Assembly: GCF_027587175.1 (NCBI RefSeq)
Contig: NZ_JAPCID010000045.1
Span: forward strand, 1 to 64,000
Length of the DNA stretch: 64,000 nt
Direction: 5' to 3'
Source of the DNA: Solirubrobacter deserti
GTDB taxonomy: Bacteria > Actinomycetota > Thermoleophilia > Solirubrobacterales > Solirubrobacteraceae
Within the stretch, counting starts at the first letter, position 1, and each line of letters starts with the position of its first letter. The notes beneath the pieces are model-generated. The model was not told the origin of the DNA and made no database searches. It saw only the letters and a program-made list of their open reading frames with translations. The position numbers and the translations under genes are program-made. Below are positions 54,257 to 63,166 of the stretch, piece after piece.

Positions 54257-55072
54257 CTAGGCCTCGACCTTCGGGTTGACGCGGGCGTGCGCGAGCGCCC
54301 ATTCGAGCGCGCGGTCGGCGAGCTTCTCCCAGCCCTCGAGCGCCGGCATGAAGTGCGGGCCCTCGACCTCCTCGATCTCCGTGAGCGTGCCCTCGCCCTT
54401 GTAGTGCTTGGCGTTGGACCGCTGCACCGACGGCGGCATGATGTGATCGTCGGAGCCGGAGATGAACAGCAGCGGCGCGCGGTTCGGGTTCGAGTAGTCG
54501 ACCCACGTGTCCTGATGGCCCGGCTTGACGTTGGCCAGCACGCTCTCGAGCAGGATGCCGCCGTTCGCGGGGATCGCGTAGCGCTCGTACAGCGGCCGGG
54601 CGATCTCCTCCGGCACGCCGTTGGTGAACGCGTAGTGGAACTGCTCGAACGTGAAGCCCGCCGCACGATGCCGGTTGGCCGGGTTCTTGAGGATCGGGAA
54701 CGTCGAGCGCAGCTGCGAGAGCGGCGCGACCTTCACGCCCTCGGTCGGGGCGCTGTTGAGCACCACGGCCGACGCGCCGTAGCCCTTGTCGAGCAGGATC
54801 TGCGTGAACACGCCGCCGGCCGAATGACCCATGAGGATCGGGTTGTCGAGCGGCTTGACGACCGACTCGAGGTGATCGACGATCTTCGGGACGGTGAGCT
54901 CGGCGATCGGCGTCGGGTCGGCGTTGAGCGCCTCGACCTCCGCCTCGAGCCCGGGGTACGCCGGGGCGATGACCTTGTAACCCTTGGCCTCGTAGTACGA
55001 GACCCACTCCTCCCAGCTGCGGGGCGTGACCCAGAAGCCGTGGATGAGCACGATGGTGTCCGGTGCTGACAT
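54257..55072 (-). CDS. alpha/beta hydrolase
   Basis: 271 residues from ATG 55072, with AAGGGGGA upstream. IVLIHGFWVTPRSWEEWVSY, LMGHSAGGVFTQIL (nucleophile Ser), FISGSDDHIMPP (acid), and a late His (GPHFMPAL). First gene of the run of four; stop and next start are adjacent, so they are almost certainly one operon. Cytosolic, substrate unknown. Confidence 0.85.
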   Translation of the reverse strand: MSAPDTIVLIHGFWVTPRSWEEWVSYYEAKGYKVIAPAYPGLEAEVEALNADPTPIAELTVPKIVDHLESVVKPLDNPILMGHSAGGVFTQILLDKGYGASAVVLNSAPTEGVKVAPLSQLRSTFPILKNPANRHRAAGFTFEQFHYAFTNGVPEEIARPLYERYAIPANGGILLESVLANVKPGHQDTWVDYSNPNRAPLLFISGSDDHIMPPSVQRSNAKHYKGEGTLTEIEEVEGPHFMPALEGWEKLADRALEWALAHARVNPKVEA

Positions 55073-55288
55073 TCGCTGTTCCCCCTTGGAACGAACCGCG
55101 TTGACCTGCCGGGGAAGCTATGTGCGCGCCTACCTCCGTCGCATCGGGTGCATGACTGTCATGGCCGCGGGCGCGGATGCAGTCAACTGACCGATGCGGC
55201 ACCGACCCGTGCTCGATAAGCGCCCCTGATGCGCCGGGCAACGAACGATCATTGGCGCCGGGCGGGAAGCGCTGGAACACTCGCCGCC

Positions 55289-56176
55289 ATGAAGCACGGC
55301 ATGGCCGACATCGAGCCCGGGCTGCGGCTGCACTACACCATCACGGGCGACGGCCCGCGCACGATCGTGCTCCTGCACGGGTTCCCGCAGACCCTGCGCG
55401 AGTGGGACAAGGTGACGCCCGGGCTCGTCGACGCGGGCTTCACCGTGATCGCCCCCGACTACCGCGGCGCCGGGCACTCGTGGCGACCGGCGGGCGGCTA
55501 CGACAAGCGCACGATGGCGCAGGACATCCGGCGGCTCGTGCGCGACCACCTCGGTGTGGAAGGCCCGTTCGTGCTCGCCGGCCACGACATCGGCCTGATG
55601 GTCGCGTACGCCTACGCGCAGCGCTACCGCGACGACCTCTCGCACCTCGTCGTGGCCGACGCGCCCATCCCCGGCACCGCCGTCTTCGACCGCCTGCGCA
55701 GCGACCCGCGCGTGTGGCACTTCGCCTTCCACGGCGCCCGCGACCTGCCCGAGCTGCTCGTCCAGGGCCGCGAGCGCCAGTACCTGCAGTTCTTCTTCGA
55801 CGCGCGCACCACCGACCCGTCGGCGACCGACCTCGACGTGTACGCCGACGCCTACGCCGCACCCGGCGCGATGCGCGCGGGCTTCGAGCTCTACCGGGCG
55901 TTCGAGCAGGACGCGCAGGACAACCGCGCCGCCCTCGCCGCGGGCGGCAAGCTGACCGTGCCCGTGCTGGCCATCGGTGGCGAGATCTCCACCACCGGTC
56001 CGCTGATGGAGGAGATGCTGCGCGAGGTGGCCGAGGACGTGACGGGCCGCGTCATCCCCGGTACCGCGCACTGGATCCCCGAGGAGAACCCGGCGGCGTT
56101 CGTCGAGGCCGTGGTGGCGTTCGTGGCGCCCTCCGCGCAGGAGGGCGCCACGTCTACCTCAGTGCCCGTGGCGTGA
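55289..56176 (+). CDS. alpha/beta hydrolase, epoxide hydrolase/dehalogenase type
   Basis: 295 residues from ATG 55289. Opening IVLLHGFPQTLREWDKVTP, then APDYRGAGHSWRP and LAGHDIGLMVAYAYAQ with Asp at the nucleophile position. His is in PGTAHWIPEENP. It matches the epoxide hydrolase/haloacetate dehalogenase group. Transcribed divergently from the four-hydrolase operon with 216 bases between that hold no other gene. Its 3' end overlaps the carboxypeptidase gene by 18 bases. Confidence 0.9.
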   Translation: MKHGMADIEPGLRLHYTITGDGPRTIVLLHGFPQTLREWDKVTPGLVDAGFTVIAPDYRGAGHSWRPAGGYDKRTMAQDIRRLVRDHLGVEGPFVLAGHDIGLMVAYAYAQRYRDDLSHLVVADAPIPGTAVFDRLRSDPRVWHFAFHGARDLPELLVQGRERQYLQFFFDARTTDPSATDLDVYADAYAAPGAMRAGFELYRAFEQDAQDNRAALAAGGKLTVPVLAIGGEISTTGPLMEEMLREVAEDVTGRVIPGTAHWIPEENPAAFVEAVVAFVAPSAQEGATSTSVPVA

Positions 56177-58849
56177 GCTGGGCACCTCGACGACCTCCTC
56201 CATCGCCGCGGTCTGCTGCACCGGGGCGAGCGCCGGAGCGCCGGCGCGCTTGCCGACCCAGTACGCGGCCGAGGCGAACGCCGGCCACTCACGCTCGGGA
56301 TCGGCGCGGTAGAGCGGGTTCATCGCGAACACGGTGAGCCGGTTGGTGTTGGCCGCGTTCGGCCCGTGCGCGATCAGCGCCGCGCCGGGCGCGGTGGACG
56401 ACTGCTCGTCGAGCAGCCACAGGCCCGAGACGAAGAAGTTCGAGCTCGGGAGCCGCGCGTCGACGCTGAGCGTCGGCGGGACGGCGGTCAGCCACGTCGG
56501 CGGGTCCATGATCGCCGTGTCCTGTGCCGGGTAGGCGCCCGTGATCGGGCTGCTCGCGCCGCCCGTGTTGTTCCAGCGGACGATGCCGCTGCGACCGGCG
56601 CCGCTGCGGGCCGCCGCGGAGAGCCCGGCGACCTCGCCCGCCGAGGCCAGGAACGCGGTGCCGTTCACCCCCGCGCCGAGGTAGCCGCCACCGGCCGCGA
56701 AGAACGCCGACAGCCGCGCCCGCGCGGTCGCCTGCGCCGCCGCACCCGGCCAGCCGGCCTGATTGAAGACGACGTCGTAGGCGTCCAGCGGGTTCGGCCC
56801 GTTCGCGTTGTTGAGCGCGCCGGTCGCGGCGGTCGAGACCGGGTCGGCCTCGAAGCCGAGCTGGCGCATGACCCAGATCTCCTGCGTGAGCCCACCCGTC
56901 AGCACCGCGATCCGCGGCACGCGCGTGAGCGGCGTGGCCGCCGGCAGCGGCCCGTCGACGGCACGGAAGATGAGCCCCGAGTCGTCGGCGGCGCGCTCGA
57001 GCGCGCGCCGGGCGCCGCGATCGAACAGCGCCGTGCCCGCCGGGTAGCGCCCGAACGGCGCCTCGGCGATCTGCGCCGTCACGCCCGCCCGCAGCAGCGC
57101 GTTGAGCGTGCGCACCGCCGTCGGCGAGTCCAGCTCGAGCGCGTAGGCCGTCGCGCGGTGCGAGTGCTCGACGCCGCCGCGCAGCTTCGGCGTGCGATCG
57201 ATCGGGAGCGCGAGCGCCCAGATCGGCGTCCCGCGCGGGACCTGGACGACATCCGCGCCCCACAGCAGGCCGTGGCTGAACGCCGCCGGCGGCGCGTACA
57301 GCTGACCGATCCGGGACGAGATGTCAACGCCCGCGCCCAGCGATTCCTCCACCAGCCCGCGGTGCGGCTGGCGCAGGCTCACGACGTAGGAGCCGTGCTG
57401 GTACCACGTGCCGCCGATGCGCGCGGGCAGCAGCAGCTTGTGGACCTCGATGCCGTTGGTCAGCAGCCAGTCGACCAGCCGGTTGGCCTCGGCGTCGCTG
57501 CGCTGGCCCTGGCCGACCGGGATCATGTACGCCTCGGGGTACTCGTACATCCAGTTGTTCTCGCGGTCGAACGGCGCGGGGCAGCACGGCGGCCGCGGCG
57601 CGCCGGCCTTGCCGCGCCGGTAGATCTCGAGCATGTCGTTGAGCACTGCCGAGCGGTTGGCGACGTTGAACTCGACCGTGGAGGTCGTCACGAGCGCCTG
57701 CGCGATCTTGGCCGCGATCCGGCCGCGCGGGAAGTTCGTCGCCCCGGGCGCGCCGCACGTGTACTGCGTGGTGGAGGCGGGCGCGGTGCTCTGGCACATC
57801 TCGATCGTCGAGCCGTTGAGGCCGACGAGCTGGTTGTACATCGGCGTGTAGAACGGGCCCCAGTCGTCCCAGCCCTCGGCGACCGCCGGGCCGGGCAGCG
57901 AGCCGTCCGCACAACGCGTCTGCCCGAACGGCGGGAGGTCGGCGTCCGCGCACCAGTCGTTGATCGGCCGCTGATAGCCGAGCCCGACGGTGGCCAGCGC
58001 GTCGCCGTTGGCCTTCGTGCGCGGCTGGTTCCACTTCAGGAACAGGTCGTAGTCGATGCCCGGGCCGTGCGGCTTGGTCGTGGCCTCGATCAGCGTCGGC
58101 GTGACGTAGCCGTGCTGGTCGAGCATGTCCGGGAACAGCCACTTCTGCATCGTCGCCACGGACGCCTTGGTCTCCGTCTGCGACTGCGTGAGGAAGTCGC
58201 GGTTGAGATCGAAGCCGTTGCCGTTGGCGCGCTGCCCGAGCGCGCGGCCGTCCGGGTTGTGGACGACGTTGAAGACGAGGATCGAGTGATCGAGCCAGCG
58301 GTCGACCTCGGCGTCCTGGCCGCGCCGGCTGGTCGCCAGGCGGTTGATGAACTCCATCATCGCGTCGACGCCCTCGGACTCGTTGCCGTGGATGCCGGAC
58401 TGGATGTAGAGCGGGACCTTGACGGCGCCGCGCGCGTGGCGCAGCTCACGCTGGGCGCGGGACGGGTCCTCGCGCGCGAGCCGGCGCACGTCCCACCAGT
58501 TGTCGTAGGCCCTGCGCTGGGCGGACGTCTCGAGCGCGTTGATCGTCACGCGCCACATCGGGCGGCCCTGCGCGGAGACGCCGTGCTGTTCGATCGTCAT
58601 GCGCCCGCGCACGCCCTCAGCCTTGATCTTCTGCAGCGTGCAGCCGATCGCGTAGTACGGGATGTGCGGGAAGCTGCCCACCGGATCGTTGGCACCGGTG
58701 CCGTCGGGCAGCGCCGCCGTGGCGTCCGGCTCGGGTGTGCCGCACCATGGCGGTGCGATTGTCACCGCCTCGGCTGCGCTCGGCACCCCCACGGCGACCA
58801 CGATCGCCGCGACGGCGGTTCCCACGGCAGTGCGACACCAGCCCAGCAT
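56159..58849 (-). CDS. secreted M14 zinc carboxypeptidase
   Basis: 896 residues from ATG 58849. Signal peptide GTAVAAIVVAVGVPSAAEA. The zinc motif HGNES has H154 and E157 (IQSGIHGNESEGVDAMMEFI), followed by FNVVHNPDGRALGQRANGNG and NRDF. The C-terminal half is a long extra region with a Rossmann-like stretch (RIAVLTGGLTQEIWVMRQLG) not seen in short carboxypeptidases. Probably releases C-terminal residues of peptides outside the cell. Confidence 0.85.
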   Translation of the reverse strand: MLGWCRTAVGTAVAAIVVAVGVPSAAEAVTIAPPWCGTPEPDATAALPDGTGANDPVGSFPHIPYYAIGCTLQKIKAEGVRGRMTIEQHGVSAQGRPMWRVTINALETSAQRRAYDNWWDVRRLAREDPSRAQRELRHARGAVKVPLYIQSGIHGNESEGVDAMMEFINRLATSRRGQDAEVDRWLDHSILVFNVVHNPDGRALGQRANGNGFDLNRDFLTQSQTETKASVATMQKWLFPDMLDQHGYVTPTLIEATTKPHGPGIDYDLFLKWNQPRTKANGDALATVGLGYQRPINDWCADADLPPFGQTRCADGSLPGPAVAEGWDDWGPFYTPMYNQLVGLNGSTIEMCQSTAPASTTQYTCGAPGATNFPRGRIAAKIAQALVTTSTVEFNVANRSAVLNDMLEIYRRGKAGAPRPPCCPAPFDRENNWMYEYPEAYMIPVGQGQRSDAEANRLVDWLLTNGIEVHKLLLPARIGGTWYQHGSYVVSLRQPHRGLVEESLGAGVDISSRIGQLYAPPAAFSHGLLWGADVVQVPRGTPIWALALPIDRTPKLRGGVEHSHRATAYALELDSPTAVRTLNALLRAGVTAQIAEAPFGRYPAGTALFDRGARRALERAADDSGLIFRAVDGPLPAATPLTRVPRIAVLTGGLTQEIWVMRQLGFEADPVSTAATGALNNANGPNPLDAYDVVFNQAGWPGAAAQATARARLSAFFAAGGGYLGAGVNGTAFLASAGEVAGLSAAARSGAGRSGIVRWNNTGGASSPITGAYPAQDTAIMDPPTWLTAVPPTLSVDARLPSSNFFVSGLWLLDEQSSTAPGAALIAHGPNAANTNRLTVFAMNPLYRADPEREWPAFASAAYWVGKRAGAPALAPVQQTAAMEEVVEVPSSRHGH

Positions 58850-59716
58850 CCGCCCACCCCCTCAGGTGGCTCTCTTGGCTCTGCGCGCGATTCGACACTG
58901 CGGCACGTCGGGCGTCAAGTCACGGGCGTCGGGTTCCGCACCGGCGCGTACGCGCGGTGGTCCGCTTCGTTGGCCAGACGAGGCGGCGTCGGGAGCCGGC
59001 CCGCGCCGGCACCTGCTCTGAGGCGAGGCGTGTGAGGGTGGCTGAGGACGTGCGCCGTGGCATTGCGCCTCCCTGACATCTCTGGTCCTTCGGCGCTCTC
59101 AGGCGCCACCCGGGTGGCATAGACCCAAGCTGACCGCCTCCGCTGAGTTGACCGGTGTGCTGTCGGCGAGCGCGCGTTGACACCGCTCCGTTCGCGCAAA
59201 GCAGCGCGTCGCCGGACTGCTGCGGCACACAGATATTCGAGCGTCGTCGAAATACGCGCAAGTCCACAATTTCGCTATTTCCGATCCTCGTCGAACCAGG
59301 CGATCGCCCAACGAGATCAACGGGGAGGCACCCACGCGCCAAGCGGCCTGAGCAGCCCAATCGCTAGGACGATGTCTTAGACCACGACCCGGGACTTGAT
59401 CCTCGCCGGTCGAGTCTCGCGACTGATCGTCGTTGGATGTGGCGAGCGAGAATCGGGGGGTTCTACGTCTCCTGTGGGTGCGGCTGTCGGGTGCAGTCGA
59501 ACCTGGAGTTAGGGGCCCGGACAAGCGAGAACCTGAGCGCCAGCGGCGATGTCAACGCTCTTTGGTGCGAACGCGGACGTGCCGCGCAGGCGGGGTTGTT
59601 TGATCAGGACGTCACGCTAAGGTGCGTTGTAGTCGGGCACGGTCAGCGGTGACGGAGCTTCTTCAGCCTCCTTCATGGCCGTGATCGGGCGGAGCGCCCA
59701 ATCGAGCGTTCCTTTC
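58850..59716. other. 867-base region without a convincing gene
   Basis: ORFs here lack plausible starts and neighbours. Around 59225-59290 there is a clearly AT-richer patch (GCAAGTCCACAATTTCGCTA). TTGTTTGATCAGGACG at 59596-59611, then CGCTAAGGT, match the AT-rich promoter region of the first CAP gene, so transcription of the second CAP leader probably starts near here. Confidence 0.45.
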
Positions 59717-59912
59717 GGCCCAGGGACAGGGCTCAACACAGCGTGCTCGCCAGGAGCAGTGCGTCATATGTCGGGCGGGACCTTGTGGTTCGCCGCCCGC
59801 GTCCTGCGGTTTCACACATGCGGTGAGCGTTGGCCATCAAGGTCGGCGGCTTCCGCTGGATTGCGCCCGTCTCGAGCACCGGCTCGTTCGGCCGCGGGGA
59901 CCGCTCAGCGCA
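59717..59912 (+). promoter_or_regulatory. conserved, probably structured 5' leader of second CAP gene
   Basis: Blocks 59717-59813 and 59865-59912 match the leader at 41880-42032; about 50 bases are inserted between them here. Stem 1: TGCTC GCCAG GAGCA at 59744-59758. Stem 2: CGGGCGG (59772-59778) with CCGCCCG (59793-59799), enclosing GACC/GGTT. The base changes relative to copy 1 keep pairing. Confidence 0.55.
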
Positions 59913-59948
59913 TTCGCTCTCCCGGCTCAAAGAACGGAGACGACGCCC

Positions 59949-60524
59949 ATGCGTTCGTCCCTCTCCACGCTGCTTCCTCGCGCATTGCTCTGCAGTGCGT
60001 TCCTCACCGCCCTCGGCTTTGCCGCCAGCGCGTCGGCGCACGCCACCACCCCGGTCGTCAAGGGGCTATGTCCGTCGGCCGACGTCGCCCTGACCGCGAC
60101 CAACAACGACCAGATCCGCGGCAGCATGTGCCTGGCCAACACCGAGCGCACGGCGCGCGACTTGTCGCCGCTGCGCGAGAACCACAAGCTGCACAACGCC
60201 GCGCAGGGCCACTCGTCGGACATGGTCCGACGCAGCTACTTCGCGCACACCGCGCCGAGCGGCGCCACCTTCGTGGATCGCATCGTCCGCGCCGGCTACA
60301 CCGCGCGCGGCGACGGCTGGTCGCTCGGCGAGAACCTGGCCTGGGGAACCGGCGACCTCGGGACCGCCCGTGGCATCCACACGGCCTGGATGCGCTCCAG
60401 CGGACATCGCGCCAACATCCTCAAGCCCGCCTATCGCGAGGTCGGGATCGGCATCCAAGCCGGGATTCCCAAGGACGCCGGGGTCGGCGCCACGTTCACA
60501 GCCGACTTCGGCGTGACGCTATGA
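59949..60524 (+). CDS. secreted CAP-domain (SCP/PR1) protein, paralogue 2
   Basis: 191 residues from ATG 59949, with CGGAGACGACG upstream as in paralogue 1. Signal peptide LLPRALLCSAFLTALGFAAS. The CAP residues match: GHSSDMVRRSYFAHTAPSG, SLGENLAWGTGDLGTARGIH, SSGHRANILKPAYREVGIGI. Identity to the protein at 42068 is high by eye (well over half). The stop overlaps the next start as ATGA. Confidence 0.9.
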   Translation: MRSSLSTLLPRALLCSAFLTALGFAASASAHATTPVVKGLCPSADVALTATNNDQIRGSMCLANTERTARDLSPLRENHKLHNAAQGHSSDMVRRSYFAHTAPSGATFVDRIVRAGYTARGDGWSLGENLAWGTGDLGTARGIHTAWMRSSGHRANILKPAYREVGIGIQAGIPKDAGVGATFTADFGVTL

Positions 60525-60772
60525 CCGTCCCCGACAAAAGCCGCGCCGAGCGCGAAGCGTGGCACCGCCTTGACGTGTGCTGTCGGCCGGCGCTGGCGCG
60601 AACCCACATCACCGTGCTCGGCGTCCTCGACCGCACGACCATCGAGGACATCGACGACGCGGCCGCGACCGCCGCGGCCAGCGCGCACGCACTGACGTTC
60701 GACCTGACGCAGATCAGCACCGTCACACCGGGCGCACTCGACGAGCTTCTCCGCCGCGGCTGCCAGTCATAG
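60521..60772 (+). CDS. small STAS-like protein
   Basis: 83 residues from ATG 60521, translationally coupled to the CAP gene. THITVLGVLDRTTIEDIDDA, then ALTFDLTQISTVTPGALDEL follows the beta-alpha pattern of STAS domains (anti-sigma antagonists), with Ser/Thr where the phosphosite would be (ISTVTPG). It is short and the family call is moderate. There is no sigma or anti-sigma partner next to it. Confidence 0.55.
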   Translation: MTVPDKSRAEREAWHRLDVCCRPALARTHITVLGVLDRTTIEDIDDAAATAAASAHALTFDLTQISTVTPGALDELLRRGCQS

Positions 60773-60880
60773 GGCCGCGCCACCGCGAGGCATCGCCGCA
60801 CCCACCACAGTCCCCCAGTACGCCTTCGCGTGCCGGCTTCGAAGACATTGCCCGCGCAGCCCGCCGGCAGAAAGGCTCAC

Positions 60881-62050
60881 ATGTCCCATACGATCCGTCC
60901 TAACCGCCTTCGGTGCTTGGGAACGGTCCTCGCCGTCGGGTGCGCGTTGCTCGCCGTCCCGGCTGGCGCCTCCGCAGCACCGGTCAACCTGGCCACCGCC
61001 TCGCCCTTCGTGGTCCTCGGAGGGTCGGCGGTCACCAACACCGGACCGTCCGTGCTCAACGGCGAGCTCGGTGTGTGGCCCGGCACCGCTTTGACGGGCT
61101 TCGGCATCGCAACCCTCAACGGCGCGGTGCACGCCAACGACGCCGTCGCCCAACAAGCGCAGGCCGACCTGACCAACGCCTATGGCGTCGCCGCGGGGCA
61201 GCCGCTGACCTCCGATCTCTCGGGCACCGACCTGGGCGGCCTGTTGCTCACCCCCGGTGCCTACAGGTTCACGTCCTCGGCTCAGTTGACCGGCACGCTC
61301 ACGCTCGACGCGCAGAACAACCCGGACGCGCAGTTCGTGTTCCAGATCGGGTCCGCGCTCACGACGGCGAGCGTCAGCCGGGTCAACCTCGTCGGTGCCG
61401 CGACGCCGTGCAACGTCTACTGGCAGATCGGCACGAGCGCGACGCTCGGTACCGGCACGGCGTTCCAAGGCAACCTGATGGCCGCCGCGTCGATCTCGCT
61501 CAACAACGCCGCCACCGTCCAGGGGCGCCTGCTTGCGTCCAGCGGGCAGATCAGCCTCATCAACAACGTCATCGACGCCTCGATGTGCCCGGGCACGTCG
61601 TCGGCCCCGCCCGAGCCGCCGGTCACGCCCGAGCCGCCGGTCACGCCCCTGCCGCCGACGGGCCTCACGGCTCCAGGTTCCGCTCCCGGGTCCCCCACGG
61701 CGCCGGGCGCGGGCGGCACCAGGACCGTGACCCGTAACGGCACCGCGGTGTGGACCCGCACGCCGCCGAGAGCAGTGTCCGGGCAGCCCGCCTGCGCGGC
61801 CGGCTTCACCGCAACCATCCGCGGCCGCCAGATCGAGCGCGTCGTGTACCGCCTCGACGGCCGCGTCGTCCGTGGGGCCAGCAAGTCTCCGTTCCGCCTG
61901 TTCGTCCGCGGCCTGCCCGGGCGCCACAAGGTCACAGCGCGAGTGACCTTCAAGGACGCCACGCCGGCGCGCACGCTGACGCTCGGATACCGCGCGTGCG
62001 CGTCCGTCGCGTTGCGCCCGACGTACGGACCGGCGCGTTTCACAGGATGA
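60881..62050 (+). CDS. ice-binding-like (DUF3494) secreted protein
   Basis: 389 residues from ATG 60881 with AAAGG upstream. Signal peptide CLGTVLAVGCALLAVPAGAS. Residues about 30-235 fit the DUF3494 ice-binding fold: FVVLGGSAVTNTGPSVLNGE, LGVWPGTALTGFG, LTPGAYRFTSSAQLTGTL, and WQIGTSATLGTGTAFQGNLM. A Pro-rich linker (PEPPVTPEPPVTPLPP) leads to a C-terminal beta domain. Such proteins also serve as surface or adhesion proteins, so actual ice binding is not shown. The stop overlaps the next ATG. Confidence 0.85.
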   Translation: MSHTIRPNRLRCLGTVLAVGCALLAVPAGASAAPVNLATASPFVVLGGSAVTNTGPSVLNGELGVWPGTALTGFGIATLNGAVHANDAVAQQAQADLTNAYGVAAGQPLTSDLSGTDLGGLLLTPGAYRFTSSAQLTGTLTLDAQNNPDAQFVFQIGSALTTASVSRVNLVGAATPCNVYWQIGTSATLGTGTAFQGNLMAAASISLNNAATVQGRLLASSGQISLINNVIDASMCPGTSSAPPEPPVTPEPPVTPLPPTGLTAPGSAPGSPTAPGAGGTRTVTRNGTAVWTRTPPRAVSGQPACAAGFTATIRGRQIERVVYRLDGRVVRGASKSPFRLFVRGLPGRHKVTARVTFKDATPARTLTLGYRACASVALRPTYGPARFTG

Positions 62051-62763
62051 CCGTCACCTATTCCTCCGGCCTCGGCCGGGGGAAGCTGGCGCTCCTCGGC
62101 CTCACGCTGATCACGGCGACCGGTGCGGGCACGACGCCCGCTCGAGCCGCCGTTCCCGCCGAGCAACCGCTGGTCGTGTTGAGCGGGCCGCACGTCGCCC
62201 GAACTGCTCCGCGCGCGAGCGCGAACACCGTCGAGACCGTGTCCGCCCGCCGCCCACTGACCCGTGTGCGCACAGTCCTGCCCGTCATTGGACCCGCCCG
62301 TCGCGGGTGGGTACGGGTGATGCTTCCCGGGCGCCCCAACGGGCACAAAGCCTGGATCCGCACGTACCGCACCGAGCCCACGTCGACCCCGTGGCACCTG
62401 CACGTCGACCTCTCCCAGCGCAGCGTCACCGCCTACCGCAACGGCGCCCGACAGCGGCGCTTTCGAGCCATCATCGGAGCGCCCGCCACCCCGACGCCAC
62501 GTGGCCGGTCATTCATCGAAGAGACCATGCGCCTGTCCGCCACGGCCGCAGGCGGACCCTACGCCCTCGCCACCAGCGCCCGCTCGGACGTCCTCCAAGA
62601 ATTCGCCGGTGGACCCGGACAGATCGCGCTCCATGGCACCAACCACCTCACCGGCACGCTCAGCAGCAACGTCTCGCACGGCTGCGTACGCCTCAGCGAC
62701 ACCGCCATCCGCTGGCTCGCCGAACGGATCGGCCCAGGCGTCCCCGTGACCACGACCAATTGA
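62047..62763 (+). CDS. L,D-transpeptidase
   Basis: 238 residues from ATG 62047 (ATGA overlap with the ice-binding-like gene). Signal peptide KLALLGLTLITATGAGTTPA. The YkuD catalytic site is HGTNHLTGTLSSNVSHGCVR, with C213 and H211 in SHGCVRL. It cross-links peptidoglycan stems or attaches proteins to the wall. Coupling to the surface protein gene suggests that it may anchor or support it; that is inference. Confidence 0.95.
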   Translation: MTVTYSSGLGRGKLALLGLTLITATGAGTTPARAAVPAEQPLVVLSGPHVARTAPRASANTVETVSARRPLTRVRTVLPVIGPARRGWVRVMLPGRPNGHKAWIRTYRTEPTSTPWHLHVDLSQRSVTAYRNGARQRRFRAIIGAPATPTPRGRSFIEETMRLSATAAGGPYALATSARSDVLQEFAGGPGQIALHGTNHLTGTLSSNVSHGCVRLSDTAIRWLAERIGPGVPVTTTN

Positions 62764-63048
62764 GCGCCACCAGACCCACACCGCACAAGACGCCACCCAC
62801 GGACCGGCCAGCCGAGACGTAGGAAGTCCCTTGAGGCTCCCGCCGCCAGCCGGGGACATAAGGCCAGCTCGAAGGCGCGCGGGCGCGTGGGCGGCGTAGG
62901 CCAGGAGCGGCTGTGTGGCAGGGTCGAGTGGCCCCCTTGCGCCGCCCTGACCCTGTGTTTCGTCGGCGCGAAACCAGCGGCAAGACCAGATCACTTGAGT
63001 GGAGAGCGCGAGCGCGCGGGTGAGCGCCACGAATTCAAGCGCCCGTCT

Positions 63049-63069
63049 GGGCCCCGATGTCCGGGGCCC
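63049..63069 (-). terminator. terminator-like hairpin of micropeptide gene
   Basis: GGGCCCCG and CGGGGCCC form a perfect 8-bp stem with a five-base loop, nine bases after the micropeptide stop on the minus strand. No T-run. Confidence 0.6.
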
Positions 63070-63077
63070 TTCCGGGA

Positions 63078-63140
63078 CTACAGGCTCCGAATGAGGAGCA
63101 GCAGCAACACGAGGCACAGAAGGATAAGCGCCTCAGTCAT
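63078..63140 (-). CDS. 20-residue hydrophobic micropeptide
   Basis: ATG 63140 follows AAGGAGG by five bases, the best ribosome binding site in the neighbourhood. The product is MTEALILLCLVLLLLLIRSL, a single short membrane helix with an acidic start and basic end. The length and composition resemble type I toxins of the Ibs/Ldr kind and also small membrane regulators. The ribosome binding site is paired in a hairpin and a terminator-like hairpin follows, which together argue for a real gene. The function is unknown. Confidence 0.6.
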   Translation of the reverse strand: MTEALILLCLVLLLLLIRSL

Positions 63141-63144
63141 CGTG

Positions 63145-63166
63145 GCCTCCTTAGCCCTAAGAAGGC
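63145..63166 (-). promoter_or_regulatory. hairpin sequestering the micropeptide ribosome binding site
   Basis: On the minus strand GCCTTCTT pairs with AAGGAGGC (8 bp, one G-U) around the loop AGGGCT. The whole AAGGAGG is inside the stem and the ATG lies five bases after it, so translation should be off unless the stem opens. Confidence 0.6.

Noticed and set aside
53388-55280. Upstream extension of the secreted hydrolase frame to 893 residues
   Set aside because: The added part is the out-of-frame shadow of the two hydrolase genes upstream; the signal peptide marks the true start at 53387.
56366-59035. 889-codon plus-strand open frame
   Set aside because: Antisense to the M14 carboxypeptidase, which has a signal peptide and zinc motif.
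59437-59652. 71-codon plus-strand ORF in the gene-free region
   Set aside because: No ribosome binding site, odd Cys/Gly-rich sequence, and it overlaps the likely promoter of the second CAP leader.
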